Below are positions 1-11,274 of a DNA stretch of 64,000 bases, piece by piece. The position numbers and the translations under genes are program-made. A model generated the notes under the pieces. The model was not told the DNA's origin and made no database searches. It saw only the letters and a list, made by a program, of their open reading frames with translations. The DNA is from Camellia lanceoleosa (lineage: Eukaryota; Streptophyta; Magnoliopsida; Ericales; Theaceae), in NCBI GenBank assembly GCA_025200525.1, contig CM045759.1:6820001-6884000 (forward strand). Reading direction: 5' to 3'. The number at the start of each line of letters is the position of its first letter. Position 1 is the first letter of the stretch.

Positions 1-391
1 AGAGTAAAATTGATGTCAGACATGTGATTGATTGAATTGGGTTTATCATAGAGTAAAATTGCTCCTGTTGACATTTATTTATTTATTTTTAAGTAATAGC
101 TATATCCCTCCATAATTGTGACGTTGTTAGTGGTTATGATGGTAATCAAATTGATTAGAGAAGCTGAATATTATCAGTTGATGGGGAACTCAACATGAAA
201 GTGAAAGTCCAACAATAAAATGATTGCGACAGTCATGTTAATAGCTCCTCTACAATCATTTTTGTCATAACTCGTGAGAAAATGTCATTCTTTTTCCTGA
301 TAAGGAGATGTAGATGGTTTAAGAAAACATAAAATTTTAAAGATTATATGTTCTTCAGTAAACTTAAGGGTTATTTCCTCTTTTGGTCTAG
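1..391. other. AT-rich sequence upstream of exon remnant
   Basis: No open frame of coding character was recognised. The last about 20 bases (ttatttcctcttttggtctag) look like a polypyrimidine tract and AG splice acceptor for the exon remnant that starts at 392, so part of this stretch is probably a decayed intron. Confidence 0.4.
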
Positions 392-705
392 GACTATTAA
401 GGAAACCCAAATGGGGTCATTTGAAAGATCTGCATAGAGCGATAAAGTTGTGTGAGCTGGCTTTAGTATTCGGAGATTCTACTGTGATCCCTCTTGGGAA
501 CTATTACATATATGATTTTTCATTGGTCTAGTTGAGGATGTTTTGTGAAGTCTGGTCCTTTACTTTTCTAGCAAAGATAATCTTCTGATTGACAATCATG
601 ATTGATTAGCATATTACGTGTATTTGATCTATTAAGACTTCTTCAAGGCCTAAACTAATGCCCCATGACGCCTGGAATTCTGTTACTCTTGGCCTGAAGA
701 GTGAC
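392..705 (+). pseudogene. Beta-galactosidase (GH35) exon remnant
   Basis: After a good splice acceptor (tttggtctag), translation gives [21 protein letters not shown], then ALVFGDSTV and LGNY. Plant GH35 beta-galactosidases, cell-wall or vacuolar enzymes that remove terminal galactose, carry this conserved LLR(Q/E)PKWGHL(K/R)DLH(R/K)AIKLCEPALV block. Beyond about 515 the similarity continues only in pieces across frames: an AAGTCTGG...TTTTCT-GCAAA stretch at about 557-585 resembles the KSG..AAFLAN segment, and CGCCTGG..TCTGTTACT at about 670-695 resembles PPWS(V/I)(T/S)ILP. No catalytic residues lie in this piece, and stops and indels rule out function. The first 120 bases are secure by motif; the extension is an inference. 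Confidence 0.7.
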
Positions 706-875
706 CTTATACATATATATAAATACATTATGGTTTTTGTTTTTGTATCATCATATTTTACTTGATTTTATGATTTTATCCATGTACTATTGATGTAACA
801 GAGGGCCTTTCTTTTCTTTCTTTCATTCTTCATTTTCTTCTTCTTCTTCTTCTTCTTCTTCTTCTTCTTGTTTGT

Positions 876-906
<31 letters not shown>

Positions 907-1663
907 GTTGTCATATTGTGATATTTTAGGCTACTCCTAGAATAGCCAAACAATGTAATCCTCAGATCTCTCTTGAACTATAGTTTTCCAGTTTTTCCCT
1001 TCCTTTGTTGATACTAACATATAGAGTTGGTGTTACCTTCTTCTTGTAGTCGTGTCAATAATTTTATTTCCCATAAATCAACTACTTTAGTTTGAGAATA
1101 TTGAAGACCTTTAAATCATACAATGTATATTAGAAATTTTGCACTTCATAAACAATTTAAATTTAAGCAGGAAAGGAAGATGTGGTTTGAGAAGAAACTG
1201 TGAATAGGCAGTTATAGAAGAGACAATAATATAAGTGTAAAGAGAGAGGAAGGTGTGATTTGAGAAGAAACCATGAACAGGTAGTTATAGAGAAGTGTGG
1301 ATAATTACACAGAACTTTAGATGATGACACAATTATTTTTATCTTCAATGAATGTGTGCATATGTAGGAAATTTGAATCTTTTCCTATTAGTTGGTTGGC
1401 ACAATTAGTAGTTGTTTGTTGAGGGTAAGGGATATAAAGCCATGTGCATTCATGATCCACCTTTGGCAGAGATCAGTGGAGAAAAATAACTACATTTACT
1501 ACTCATTTTATAATTATTGTTATTATTTTAAGATTCTATTTACTAGTTAAACAGCAAGAGTTGTTGGGAGCAATGGGGGTTCAGTGGAGAAAATATCTCA
1601 CTTGTCTTTTGTTTATGACACAATCATTTTTTGTGGACCGAACACAGAGGAGTTAAGGCATTT
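706..1663. other. Intergenic, with microsatellites and a small tandem duplication
   Basis: No gene recognised. Contains a (TTC)n tract followed by (TG)n at about 835-906, and a roughly 73 bp-spaced tandem duplication (about 1176-1225 and 1249-1298, each with a ttgagaagaaac core and gtagttatag-like end). The long open frames here are low-complexity products of these repeats. Confidence 0.5.
835..906. repeat. Compound microsatellite (TTC)n-(TG)n
   Basis: About twelve TTC units run directly into about seventeen TG units with a single TA interruption, an ordinary plant simple-sequence repeat. Confidence 0.95.
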
Positions 1664-1668
1664 GTATT

Positions 1669-1927
1669 TGTTGAGACTACTAAGCCAGCTATACACACCC
1701 CTTCAGATTCAATTCACACTTGACCACAAGCCAAGCCACCTTTCACAGTTATCAAAACATTATTATCCACGTGTGGCAGTTGTAACTAGGTTGTAATATG
1801 CAAATTCTGTTAGGCTATTAGAGATTCTAGAATACTCTGCATTAGACCTCTATATATAGATAAATTGTAAGTGTGAAAAGTATGCTTTCAATAAATGAAA
1901 TATCTCTGTTCTTCATAATTTTCTTCA
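1669..1927 (+). repeat. 5' LTR of Copia element
   Basis: 259 bp, TG...CA ends. It matches the 3' LTR over most of its length (shared blocks ccacgtgtggcagttgtaac and tctgcattagacctctatat) but lacks about 38 bp in its first third. The tctatatata stretch near 1850 is a plausible TATA box. Confidence 0.95.
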
Positions 1928-1940
1928 TGGTATCAGAGCA
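1928..1940 (+). promoter_or_regulatory. Primer binding site, initiator Met-tRNA type
   Basis: TGGTATCAGAGCA immediately follows the 5' LTR. This is the standard plant Copia primer site, complementary to the 3' end of initiator tRNA-Met. Confidence 0.95.
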
Positions 1941-2035
1941 TCAATCTCTTGCGAGTTGATCCTCATCTATATTCGATCTTGCTTCATCCTCATTTGTGTT
2001 CAATCTTGATTCATCTTCCTGTTTCAGTTAATTCA

Positions 2036-5000
2036 ATGTCTTCAAATTCGATTTCTTCTAATCTTTCACTTCTCATTTCCAATCTATCTTCGTTTATCAC
2101 TATCAAGCTTGATGCCTCAAATTTTCTGATTTGGAAGAATCAAACTCAGAATATTTTGAAAGCTACTGATTTACTTGGCATTGTTGATGGTACTTCACCT
2201 TGTCCATCCGTTACAATCAAAGATGATTCTGGCTCAAAGGTTGATAATCCTGCATATTCTCAATGGAAACTTGTAGATGCACATCTTCTTAGTTGCATCA
2301 CTGCAACTTTATCACCTGCACTATATTCCACAGTTCTTCATCTTCACAGTTGTTCTGAGGTTTGGAGTGCTTTACACGAGGTTTACTGCACTTTCTCGAT
2401 CTCATGTGCATCAACTCAAGAACAAACTTAACAGTGTTACCAAGAAAACTGAGTCTATAGAGGTATATCTCACAAAAATCAAAGAGTTAGTAAGTCAATT
2501 AGCTCTTGCCTCTGCATTCATTGATGATAAAGATCTCGTGCTTTTGATTTTGAATGGCCTTCCTGAAGAATACGATGCATTTAAGACGACGATTAGACCT
2601 CGTTCCGAATCCATTTCAGTTGATGAACTGAGTTCTCTGCTTATCTCTGAAGCCATACATGTTGAGTCTAAACATCACAAAGATCATACTAAACCTACTG
2701 TGGCCTTCTCTTCTGTTCGAGGTTCTTTGAATTATACCTATCGAGGTTCTAGATCTCGAGGAAGATACTCTAGAGGAGGACGAGGAGGCCGTTCATATGG
2801 CTCAACTGGATCTCCAAATAATCATTCACAGAATCAACATTCTGGTTCTTTCTATTCTTTTAGTCATCCTAAGAATCATGTTAGCCGTGGTTCATTTCGA
2901 GGACGGGGTCGATCTGCTTCTTCTCTGATCTGTCAAATTTGTGGAAGACATGGTCATGCTGCTTTAGATTGCTGGTATAGACTGGATCCACAATTTTCGT
3001 CTACCACTTCTCCACAGAACACTTCACAGGCTTTTGTTGCTTTCTCTCATCCAGCTTCTTCTGCTTCAACCCCTTGGTATCTCGACTCTGCAGCTACTGA
3101 GCATATCACACCTGATTTGAATAATCTCACTTCTTCTCATCCTTATCACGAATCTGATCAAATAACAGTCGATGATGGTAATACAGTTCCTATTCATCAC
3201 ACTGGTAATGGCTTACTTCCTACACCTCATTTCTTCTTCCGACTGAAAAATGTTTTACATACTCCTTCTATCTCCTCTAATCTTGTTTCTGTTCACAAAT
3301 TAGCGAAAGATAATAACTGTTCTATTACCTTTGATGATTCTACATTTGTGGTTCAGGACAAGGTTCAAAGAAAGTTCTTTATCAAGGTTCTAATATCAAT
3401 GGCCTATACCATTTTAATCCATCTCTTTCCACTGCTGCCATCTCACCACCTACGTTGCATGCTCATCTCAGTTCTTCTCATGCTACTGTACCTGTTTCTA
3501 CTTCTGTTTGGCATAATAGATTAGGCTATGCATCTATAATAAAGTTGAATCATCTCATGCCTTACTTGTCGTGTTCTAAATCTGATCATCAGTCTACTAC
3601 TTTTGATTGTACTGACTGTTGTCTAGCTAAGAGTCATAAGCTACCTTTTCATCTGTCCAATTCCACTGTAAATGCACCACTTTCCCTCATCCATAGTGAT
3701 GTTTGGGGTCCATTTGCTTCTAGTTCTAGTTACAAGTATTATGTTTTGTTTGTTGATGATTTTAGTTGATTTACTTGGCTTTATCCTTTGGCTTATAAGA
3801 GTGAAGTTTGTGCTAAATTCATGGAGTTTAAGGCTTATGTTGAAAATCAGTTTGCCACTACTTTACATATTTTACGAACTGATGGAGGCTCAGAATATTT
3901 TACATCCAAAATGAACACATATTTGACTACTCATGGAATTATTCATCAGCATTCTTGTCCCTATACTCCCTCTCAGAATGGTATTGCTGAGAGGAAGCAC
4001 CGCCATATCATTGAGACTGCTACAGCTCTTCTCCATCATTCTTTTGTTCCTTTGCACTACTGGTTTGATGCCATAGCTATTGCTACTTTTCTTATTAACA
4101 GACTTTCATCCTCCAAGCTTACTCACAAGTCTCCTTTTGAAGTTCTTTTTAAATCTATACCAGATTTTTCCTATTTTAAAACTTTTGGCTGCCAATGCTT
4201 TCATTGGCTCAAACCTTATCAGTCTACTAAACTTCAACCCAAATCTATGGCATGTGTCTTTCTTGGCTACCATCCTTTTGCTAAGGGCTACCGGTGTCTT
4301 GATCCTAAATCCGGCAAAGTTTATCTTTCTCGACATGTTGTCTTTCATGAGCATATTTTTCCCTTTGCTTCCTCCTCTTCATCTGCTCATTCTCTTCCTC
4401 ATTTACATTCTTTTTTCTGGCCTTCATCCTCACCATCCCGTTCTTCTTCTCATATTGCTCCAGCGCAGCCCCAGGTCCATGTTCCACAGTCTGCTTCTTA
4501 GCTACAATAGTCACACTTTGCTTCACAAAATCAGCAGCATTCCTATCAGATTCCAGCCCCCAATCAGTAGGCCTAGACTCAGCAGGTCCCAAATCTGCAG
4601 GCTCAGAATCAGCAATCTGCACAGACTCAGCAACATGCACAGACTCAGAATTTCTCTCAGCATGTCTATACTCAGTCCTAGAGCAACATCAGGATGTCCA
4701 TACTCAGTCCCAGCCACATGCACAAATTCAGCAGGCACAGAAATAGCAACATGCACAGACTCAGCAACATTTATCTCAGCATGTCCATACTCAACACAAG
4801 ATCTACATACTCGAGAAAGATCGGCCTTCATCTCTCACCACACAAGACCAAAGATGTCCATACCCAAACACAAAATCAGATTACTCAGACACAACATCAG
4901 ACTTCCTCTGATTCTCTTCCCTTTGTTTCTTCTTCTATTCCTATTCAATCCATTGCCATCCAACTACCTCCTTTACCTTTGACTTCCTCTAACACCCATC

Positions 5001-6646
5001 CTATGACCACTCGATCCAAATCTGGTGCATCACCTCATTGTTTCGCCACAGCTACAACTCTGTTTTTAGATTCAAAACCACCTTCCTACAAAGAAGCCTT
5101 ACTTTCACCCATATGGCATAAGGCTATGCTTGAAGAGTTTCATGCCTTGCAAAAACAAAACACTTGGTACTTAGTGTCTCTTCCACCTACTAAACATGCT
5201 ATTGGGTGTAAATGGGTCTTCAAGGTGAAAAGAAACTCCGATGGATCTATTGCCCGGTATAAAGCTCGTTTAGTAGCCAAAGGGTACTTACAACAAGAAG
5301 GGCTGGATTTTCATGAAACCTTTAGCCCCGTTGCTAAGCAACCTACTATTCGAATTTTGCTTTGCCTTGCTCTTCATCATAACTGGTCTCTTAAGCAGTT
5401 GGATATTTCCAATGCCTTCTTTCATGGCATTCTTGATGAAGAAGTATTTATGCTTCAACCTCCAGGGTTTATAGATATTTCCTTCTCTTCTCATGTTTGC
5501 AAACTTCACAAAGCACTATATGGTCTCAAACAAGCTCCCCGGGCATGGTATTCCACCTTTTCTACCTTCTTACTTTCCCAAGGGTTTGTAAATAGTAAAT
5601 GTGATTCCTCCCTCTTCATTCAAAGAACTTCTACCTCAGTTACTTACTTACTCATCTATGTTGAGGACATCTTACTTACTGGAAATAATTTTGTCCATAT
5701 TCAGCAACTTATCACTCATATGCATAATGCCTTTTCTATGAAGGAATTAGGGAACATTTCCTATTTTCTTGGCATCTCTGTTCAGTCTACCAATACAGGA
5801 TATTTTCTGTCTCAGTAAAACTATGCCAAGGACATCCTCTTGAAAGCATGTCTTTCTGCTTGTAAACATTGTTCCTCTCCTATATCTGTCAAGCCCAACA
5901 CTCCGCCAAATGCTTCTCTTCCATTTGATAACCCTGCTCTTTATAGGAGTCTTGTTGGAGCCTTACACTATCTTACCATCACCCGACCTGATCTCTCTTT
6001 GGCTGTTAATCAAGTAAGTCAGCACATGCATGCTCCTACATTGGGTCACTTTGCTGCAGTTAAAAGGATTCTGAGATTTGTGCAGGGTACTCTCCCTCAT
6101 GGGTTGCACTATACTCCCAGTTCTTTTGATCTTCATGGCTTTTCAGATGCCAATTGGGCTGGTGATATTCATGATAGAAAATCTATCTCAGGTTATTGTG
6201 TGTTTTTGGGAAATAATCTAGTGTCTTGGTCTGCCAAGAAACAAGCAACTGTATCCCGCTCATCAACTGAGGCAGAGTATCGTGCTTTAGCACATACTGC
6301 TGCTGAGCTTAGTTGGATTATAATATTGCTCACTGAAATGGGTATCTCTTCTCCAACCACACCTGTGCTTTGGTGTGATAATCTGTCTACCATGGCTTTG
6401 GCTTCCAATCCCGTATTTCATTCTCGCTCGAAGCATATCGAAATCGATTGTCATTTTGTGCGAGATAAAATTTTGGCTAAGCAGTTTGTTGTCCAATACA
6501 TTCCTACTGTTGATCAACTAGCTGATTTGTTTACCAAGCCCTTGTCTGTTTCAAGATTTCAGTACCTCAAGGACAAGCTCACGGTCTTTGAGCAGCCCAT
6601 CAGCTTGCAGGGGAATGTTGAGACTACTAAGCCAACTGTCAACTGA
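2036..6646 (+). pseudogene. Copia gag-pol polyprotein, decayed
   Basis: The frame starts at ATG 2036 with an N-terminal gag domain (LDASNFLIWKNQ), then shifts near 2370 into the frame carrying the rest of gag, an RG-rich stretch and a CCHC zinc knuckle (CQICGRHGHAALDC, about 2935). The protease is YLDSAATEHI. A second frameshift at about 3380-3460 leads to the pre-integrase HNRLGYAS segment and integrase (DGGSEYF, NGIAERKHR). The RT shows [32 protein letters not shown] and YVED in place of the canonical YVDD; the RNase H shows DANWAGD and SSTEAEYRAL. In-frame stops lie at 3767, 4499, several times in the 4500-4690 linker and at 5816; at least some fit CpG decay (CGA to TGA at 3767) or CAG to TAG change. 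The final stop lies 31 bp inside the 3' LTR. Confidence 0.95.
4500..4800 (+). repeat. Degenerate Gln-rich coding repeat between integrase and RT
   Basis: Repeats of a CAGACTCAGCAACATGCA-like unit encode a Gln-rich linker (QTQQHAQ type) between the integrase and RT regions. Several CAG codons have become TAG, and the repeat drifts between frames. Such linkers are normally variable in Copia elements. Confidence 0.7.
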
Positions 6647-6912
6647 GCCAATACAGCCACAATTGCAGAAGCACACTCCTTCAGCTCAATTCACACTTTA
6701 GCCACAAGCCAAGCCACCTTTCAGCCACAGTTATCAAAACAGTTATGCAGTCCACGTGTGGCAGTTGTAACTAGGTTGTAATATGCAAATTCTGTTAGGT
6801 TGTTAGAGAATCTAGAATACTCTGCATTAGACCTCTATATATAGATAAATTGTAAGTGTGAAAAGTATGCTTTCAATAAATGAAATATCTCCGTTCTTCA
6901 TAATTTTCTTCA
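6616..6912 (+). repeat. 3' LTR of Copia element
   Basis: 297 bp, TGTTGAGAC...TTCTTCA, preceded by the purine-rich cagcttgcaggggaa (polypurine tract position). Followed directly by the target-site copy gtatt. Confidence 0.95.
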
Positions 6913-6917
6913 GTATT

Positions 6918-7234
6918 ATGTGAAGGTTTGATTTGACGAAGCTGTACAGGTTTTAAAGATGTTTGTGGGCCAAAATGAATTGATTCTAGCATGAGAGGTT
7001 CAAAATGTGTTGAGGTTGGTGTATTTAATGCATATTTTTTTTTTTTTTGGATCTGTCAAGGGGCTATATGCTTAGTTAAATCCTTCCAAAGGTCTATTTG
7101 ATTAGAAATAAATAAATGTAGAAAAGTGAAAGTGAAAGTGAAAGTGAAAGAAAATATTTATATATTAAAAAAAAAAATAGTGAAGTGAATTGAAAGGAAA
7201 TAAATACAAAATAACAATGTACTTTTCTCTGTCT

Positions 7235-7279
<45 letters not shown>

Positions 7280-7866
7280 ACAAAATTCAAGGAAATACAA
7301 AATAATTTTGTCAGATTTTCCCGCATTGTGTTTGAATAGAAAATGTGATTGACGCAAGCTTGATAAAAGAATTTCTGATCTTGGAGCAACAACAATAATT
7401 GAAAGAGGTCTGGGAGATGATTAGCAGCACTCTTTAGGGTAAGATTAACTTAGATCCTTGAGTATTTGACAAGATTCTATCCTAAAACCCTTTAACTCTA
7501 TCAACCAATATAGGGTGCAGTGCATTGCAATATTCATATAATTGGCTGGTCTCTTAAGCTTATAATATAATCTTTAATTAAGATTTGACAAATAGTTGAT
7601 GGCAGTTACTTCTTATACTATATGGTATGGCTGTTTTCTACTAAATCACACATTGCAAAAACCTTGGTACTGTTTAAGTTTTAAACTCTTGAGTTTTCAA
7701 AATGTTTTTATTGAAATTGTTGTTGATTTGATTCATTTAATAGCTGGTCAACACTGAAGACGTTCTCTTCGTGGCTTTTCTATGTGTTTGGTAATAGTTA
7801 CTATTTAACTTTTGAAAATAGATATTGTTAGACTCTTATATTCATTATCTTATTTGTTCTCTGTAG
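6918..7866. other. Intergenic AT-rich sequence
   Basis: No gene recognised. Contains a short (GTGAAA)n run at about 7123-7150 and a (CA)n microsatellite at 7237-7282. Confidence 0.5.
7237..7282. repeat. (CA)n microsatellite
   Basis: About twenty-two CA units with one CATA interruption. Confidence 0.95.
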
Positions 7867-7980
7867 CTAATTGTGAAGGAAATAAATTATGTTGTGCAAC
7901 CTGGTCAAGGCCTAACTGAGTAGTCTCACAAGTTGAAGAAGATGAATGACTGGATTGATCCGCAATGCAGTGACCTACAT
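7867..7980 (+). pseudogene. Possible decayed exon, unknown gene
   Basis: A 114 bp segment is bounded by ttctctgtag on the left and gtaagaattt on the right, both canonical plant splice signals. It stays in frame through 38 codons (INYVVQPGQG and MNDWIDPQCSDLH are readable) apart from one TAG that could come from CAG. The length is a multiple of three. I do not recognise the protein and see no partner exons, so this may be chance. Confidence 0.25.
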
Positions 7981-8389
7981 GTAAGAATTTAACAATAGGA
8001 TGAGATGGAGACCCTCTTATACCATATCCGAAGCTGCATCAAGAGCACGTGATAAAGAGATGGAGACCCTGATTTGTTTTGTTAATTAAGATTTTATTTA
8101 ATTTGGATTTTAATTGTTGGTTTGGATAGTACATGTATTTGTTGGATTATACTATGTTTATGGATTCTTATTTTCTTTGATATGTACGGTTAATAGTTAA
8201 GTTTTGTATATGGTTGGAAATTGAATGCTACAGGTTGTGGATAAATATTTTTGTTAAATGGTTAAGAATTGAATGAATGAATGAATGGATGAATAATTTT
8301 GTATATGCACAGGTTACAGGTGGTGCAAAAAATATTACAGAACATATTATAAAAACTAAATGAAATCGTTTGGCGACTAAACAAATATC
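7981..8389. other. Intergenic AT-rich sequence
   Basis: Nothing recognised apart from a short (GAAT)n run around 8270-8295. Confidence 0.4.
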
Positions 8390-8880
8390 ACAGGTTAGCT
8401 TTTGGCTACTAAAATTTTAGTCACTGATTGCAAAAAAAGAGACTTTTGGCTACTAAATTTTTAGTTGTCGATTCTCAAAAAGTAAAACTTTTGACTACTA
8501 AACTTTTAGTCACCAATTGTAAAAAAGAAACTTTTGGCTACTAAATTTTTAGTCACCCATTCTCAAAAGTGAAACCTTTGGTTACCAAATAGTTAGTCGC
8601 CAAACATGCATCTTGATTGGCTACTAAATAATTTAGTCGCTAAAAGTAGAAAATATATATATTTAATTATTTTTAAAAAATATATGGCGACTAAAGTTTT
8701 AGTCGCCGATAGGTCACTTTTGGCTATCAAAAAAATTTTAGTCGCCGATTGTCTTCCCCGATGAACTTTTGACCACTAAACTGGCAATCAAATATATTAG
8801 TCGCCAAAAATAATTGGCAACTAAAATAAGGCTTTTGGCGACTAAAATTTTAATCACCAAAAGTGAAATTTCTTGTAGTG
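8390..8880. mobile_element. CACTA element right-end fragment with subterminal repeats
   Basis: Ends exactly in TTTCTTGTAGTG at 8880, the reverse complement of the CACTACAAGAAA terminus of CACTA (En/Spm) elements. The preceding about 490 bp carry some ten copies of a short motif of the TTTGGCGACTAAA / TTTAGTCGCC type in both orientations, the usual arrangement of subterminal transposase-binding repeats. No matching left terminus or transposase gene is visible nearby, so this is a truncated or non-autonomous copy. Confidence 0.7.
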
Positions 8881-9010
8881 TTTGAGTTATTATCTTTGAG
8901 AGATACGTGACTGACTTGATCATTGAAGTGTCTCTGGGTAGACGAGTCACCGTAGTATTTCCTGTCTTCTTGTATGCAGGTGTTGGGTTTAATCTATTCT
9001 TCTGTGTGCT
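8881..9010 (+). repeat. Fragment of gypsy LTR (3' part)
   Basis: The run tatctttgagagata..gactTGATCATTgaagtg..gggtagacga..ttgtatgcagg aligns with about 52070-52165 inside the Tat-type LTR of the window (tatctttgagagataactgac, gatcattggagtg, gggtggacga, tgttgcagg). It abuts the CACTA terminus at 8880. Confidence 0.65.
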
Positions 9011-9639
9011 CTACAACTGAGCTCCCTAGATCTCGACAGGAAGATCTGATTGGTTGTGAGATCGCAAATCAACACCCATAGATCTAAAACCCCACAAAGA
9101 CCCATCTGCTAAAGGCAAAGTAAAGGCCAAAATAGTAAAGTTACAAAGCAAATCGTAGGACCAAATTGGTGGTCAAGAGAGAGAGTTGTAGAGGTGAAGA
9201 TCCAAACAATCGGTGAAGAGAGATATCAATGAGAAGCGATCTGGAAAGATGTTTGTAGGAAAGAGCGAGACAAATATAGAGAGACAGAGATAGATAAAGA
9301 GAGAGATAGAGAAACAGATAGAAAGACAGAGATATATGGAAATAGATAGAGAAACAGATATACAAATCCCTTACCTAGATGACGATGGCAACGCAGAAAT
9401 GGACGGTGGCAAGGTAAAGACGAACGCCGGTGTTGACGGTGGAGAGGAGATGACAATGGGCGGTGATGTTGACGATGAAAAGACAAGGTGAATGGTGCGA
9501 TTCAGAAGGCGAATTCGATTAGGTGCGATATTTGTGAAATATAGGGTTTGAATCTGTTTTAATTTGTTTTCCCTACAACAGTGTTGGCCGGCCAAAATTA
9601 CACTACAGAGTAAAACGACGTCGTTTTGACATCTGTGAT
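9011..9639. other. Unassigned, low-complexity GA-rich and GC-rich sequence
   Basis: Contains a degenerate GA/GATA-rich stretch at about 9275-9360 and a GC-richer part (9370-9490) that is open on the minus strand but shows no domain. No gene supported. Confidence 0.35.
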
Positions 9640-9888
9640 CAAATTCCATCAGTCGCTAAAAGATTTTAGTCTCTTGCTCAATTTTTCACCTTCCCGCACA
9701 TATTTTTGGCGACTAATATGTCAAATTAGTCGTAGAAAATCACTTTGTCCAACTAAATCACTTTAGTCGGTAAAAGTTAGAACTTTTAGCTACCAATTTC
9801 AAATTAGTTGCAGAAAAATGATTTTTTTGCAAATAAAATTTTTTTAATTTGCAAATTGATCGACAAAAGTGTAATTTCCTGTAGTGAG
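9640..9888. mobile_element. Second CACTA right-end fragment
   Basis: Ends in TTTCCTGTAGTG at 9888. It shows degenerate TTTTGGCGACTAA / TTAGTCG repeats of the same family as 8390-8880 and the same orientation, but more diverged. No left terminus found. Confidence 0.6.
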
Positions 9889-10260
9889 AAATAATGTAGA
9901 TTTTAGTTTGATGTGTTCTAGGTTTTTTTTTTATTTATTTTTTATTATTTTTTTTAAAGGTGTGCACCTAGATTTTTTGTTTCCAAAAGACGTATACACA
10001 AAAAATTTATTTGTAAGATTTGATGTTTGTATTAATGTATATAGTGGTCATTTTATTTAATGATAAAATTGTAATAAAAATTTAATCCATTTAGTTTGTG
10101 GACACAATAAATGATGTGGAAAAATAGAACTAGCCTTGATTAATGTGTCATGTTTCATGTTTGTCATGTTTCATGTTTCATGTTTCATTAATAAAGTAGC
10201 TTTTTTTTGCTGAAAAATAAATAAATAAATATATAAATAAAATGTAGCAGTTTTCCTATC

Positions 10261-10275
10261 GCTATATATATATAT
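10261..10275 (+). promoter_or_regulatory. Candidate TATA box
   Basis: ctatatatatatatgg lies about 150 bp upstream of the ATG at 10414, a plausible core promoter for the small open frame there. AT dinucleotide runs are common in this window, so the call is weak. Confidence 0.3.
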
Positions 10276-10413
10276 GGACATCAAACTTAACCATTATTCC
10301 CAACGAGAAGTGAGTTTTTTCGTGCATAGATTAAGGTTAGTGAATTGAGTTTTGAGGACTTTTAGTTGCATACAAGGATCTTAAAAGAAAAGCACATACA
10401 CTCTTGAGTGCTC

Positions 10414-10561
10414 ATGGCGTCTTGTGATAATGAAAGTCATGCAACCAAATTTGTGGAAATACTACAAGAAAAGGCAGCAGCAGCAGCAAGAGAAGAAGAA
10501 GAAGGAGGAGGAGGAGAAGGAGAAGAAACAGGAGGAGAAGGAAAACTAGAAGGAGGAGGAG
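10414..10561 (+). CDS. Hypothetical gene start or gene fragment
   Basis: An ATG at 10414 opens MASCDNESHATKFVEILQEK followed by an Ala run and a Glu/Gly-rich low-complexity tail encoded by GAA/GGA repeats. A GTAAGG splice donor sits at 10562, directly after GGAGGAG. Upstream are a TATA-like run and an untranslated-leader-like stretch. I do not recognise the protein. No downstream exon could be identified, so it may be a truncated gene or a chance open frame; reading through the donor gives a stop at 10683. Confidence 0.3.
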
Positions 10562-10683
10562 GTAAGGTTACATGTCGTTATCATCAATTGTCATATAATT
10601 TTCCTCTTCATCGTTGTTTCTCGTTTATTTCCTTTCTCAATCTCGTTACTTTTCTTGGTGGGTTCACTTATTTTATTGGGTAG

Positions 10684-11233
10684 AAAGCACTTTATCTTGT
10701 GGTTTTAGACTAGTGCATATTTGAATATATGCAGATATCTCCAATGAATTTGGATTGCAACTGTTATCTTTTTAATCTAAATAAACGAGAGGTGTGGTAC
10801 ATGCGCCCAATGAGCATGCATGTATGGCTCCGATTGATAGTTTTTCCTAAAAAAATAATTTGTCCAAAAAACCAAAATGACCTCATCCTTCACTATATAA
10901 GAAAATGATATCAAATGACTTCTTGTTACTCACCAAAAGTGTCTTGTTACTCAACTGTTATCTTATTAGTCTCTCTGCCTGTTTAGTTGTTGGGCTGTTG
11001 TTTGTTGTCCAGTTCATGTTGGACATTTGTTTTTGATTTTTTGTTTACATGTCTGTTTCCTTTTATTGTTTGGATATGCATGGTTGTTGTCCGTTTTTTT
11101 TTTTTTTTCCTTTGTATAGTTCTGGGTAGAGCCTGGGACATGTTCCTTGTATTCTTGTATTAATTTTTTGTTTTTATTTTATGACTTACTTACAACAAAA
11201 AAAAAAAAAAAGTGGAAAAACATCCTACAGCCC

Positions 11234-11274
<41 letters not shown>

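Larger units (their letters stand above)
1669..6912 (+). mobile_element. Complete but defective Ty1/Copia LTR retrotransposon
   Basis: Two LTRs (1669-1927 and 6616-6912) start TGTTGAGAC and end TTCTTCA. They flank a methionine-tRNA-type primer binding site, a polyprotein in Copia order (gag, protease, integrase, RT, RNase H) and a purine-rich stretch before the 3' LTR. The host bases gtatt occur at 1664-1668 and again at 6913-6917, a perfect 5 bp target-site duplication. The 5' LTR is 38 bp shorter than the 3' LTR because of small deletions. Several stops and two frameshifts show it cannot encode its own machinery now. Confidence 0.97.

Noticed and set aside
10460..10473. tactacaagaaaag resembles a CACTA left terminus
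   Set aside because: First base does not match, no subterminal repeats follow and no partner end faces it. It lies in a purine-rich stretch of an open frame.
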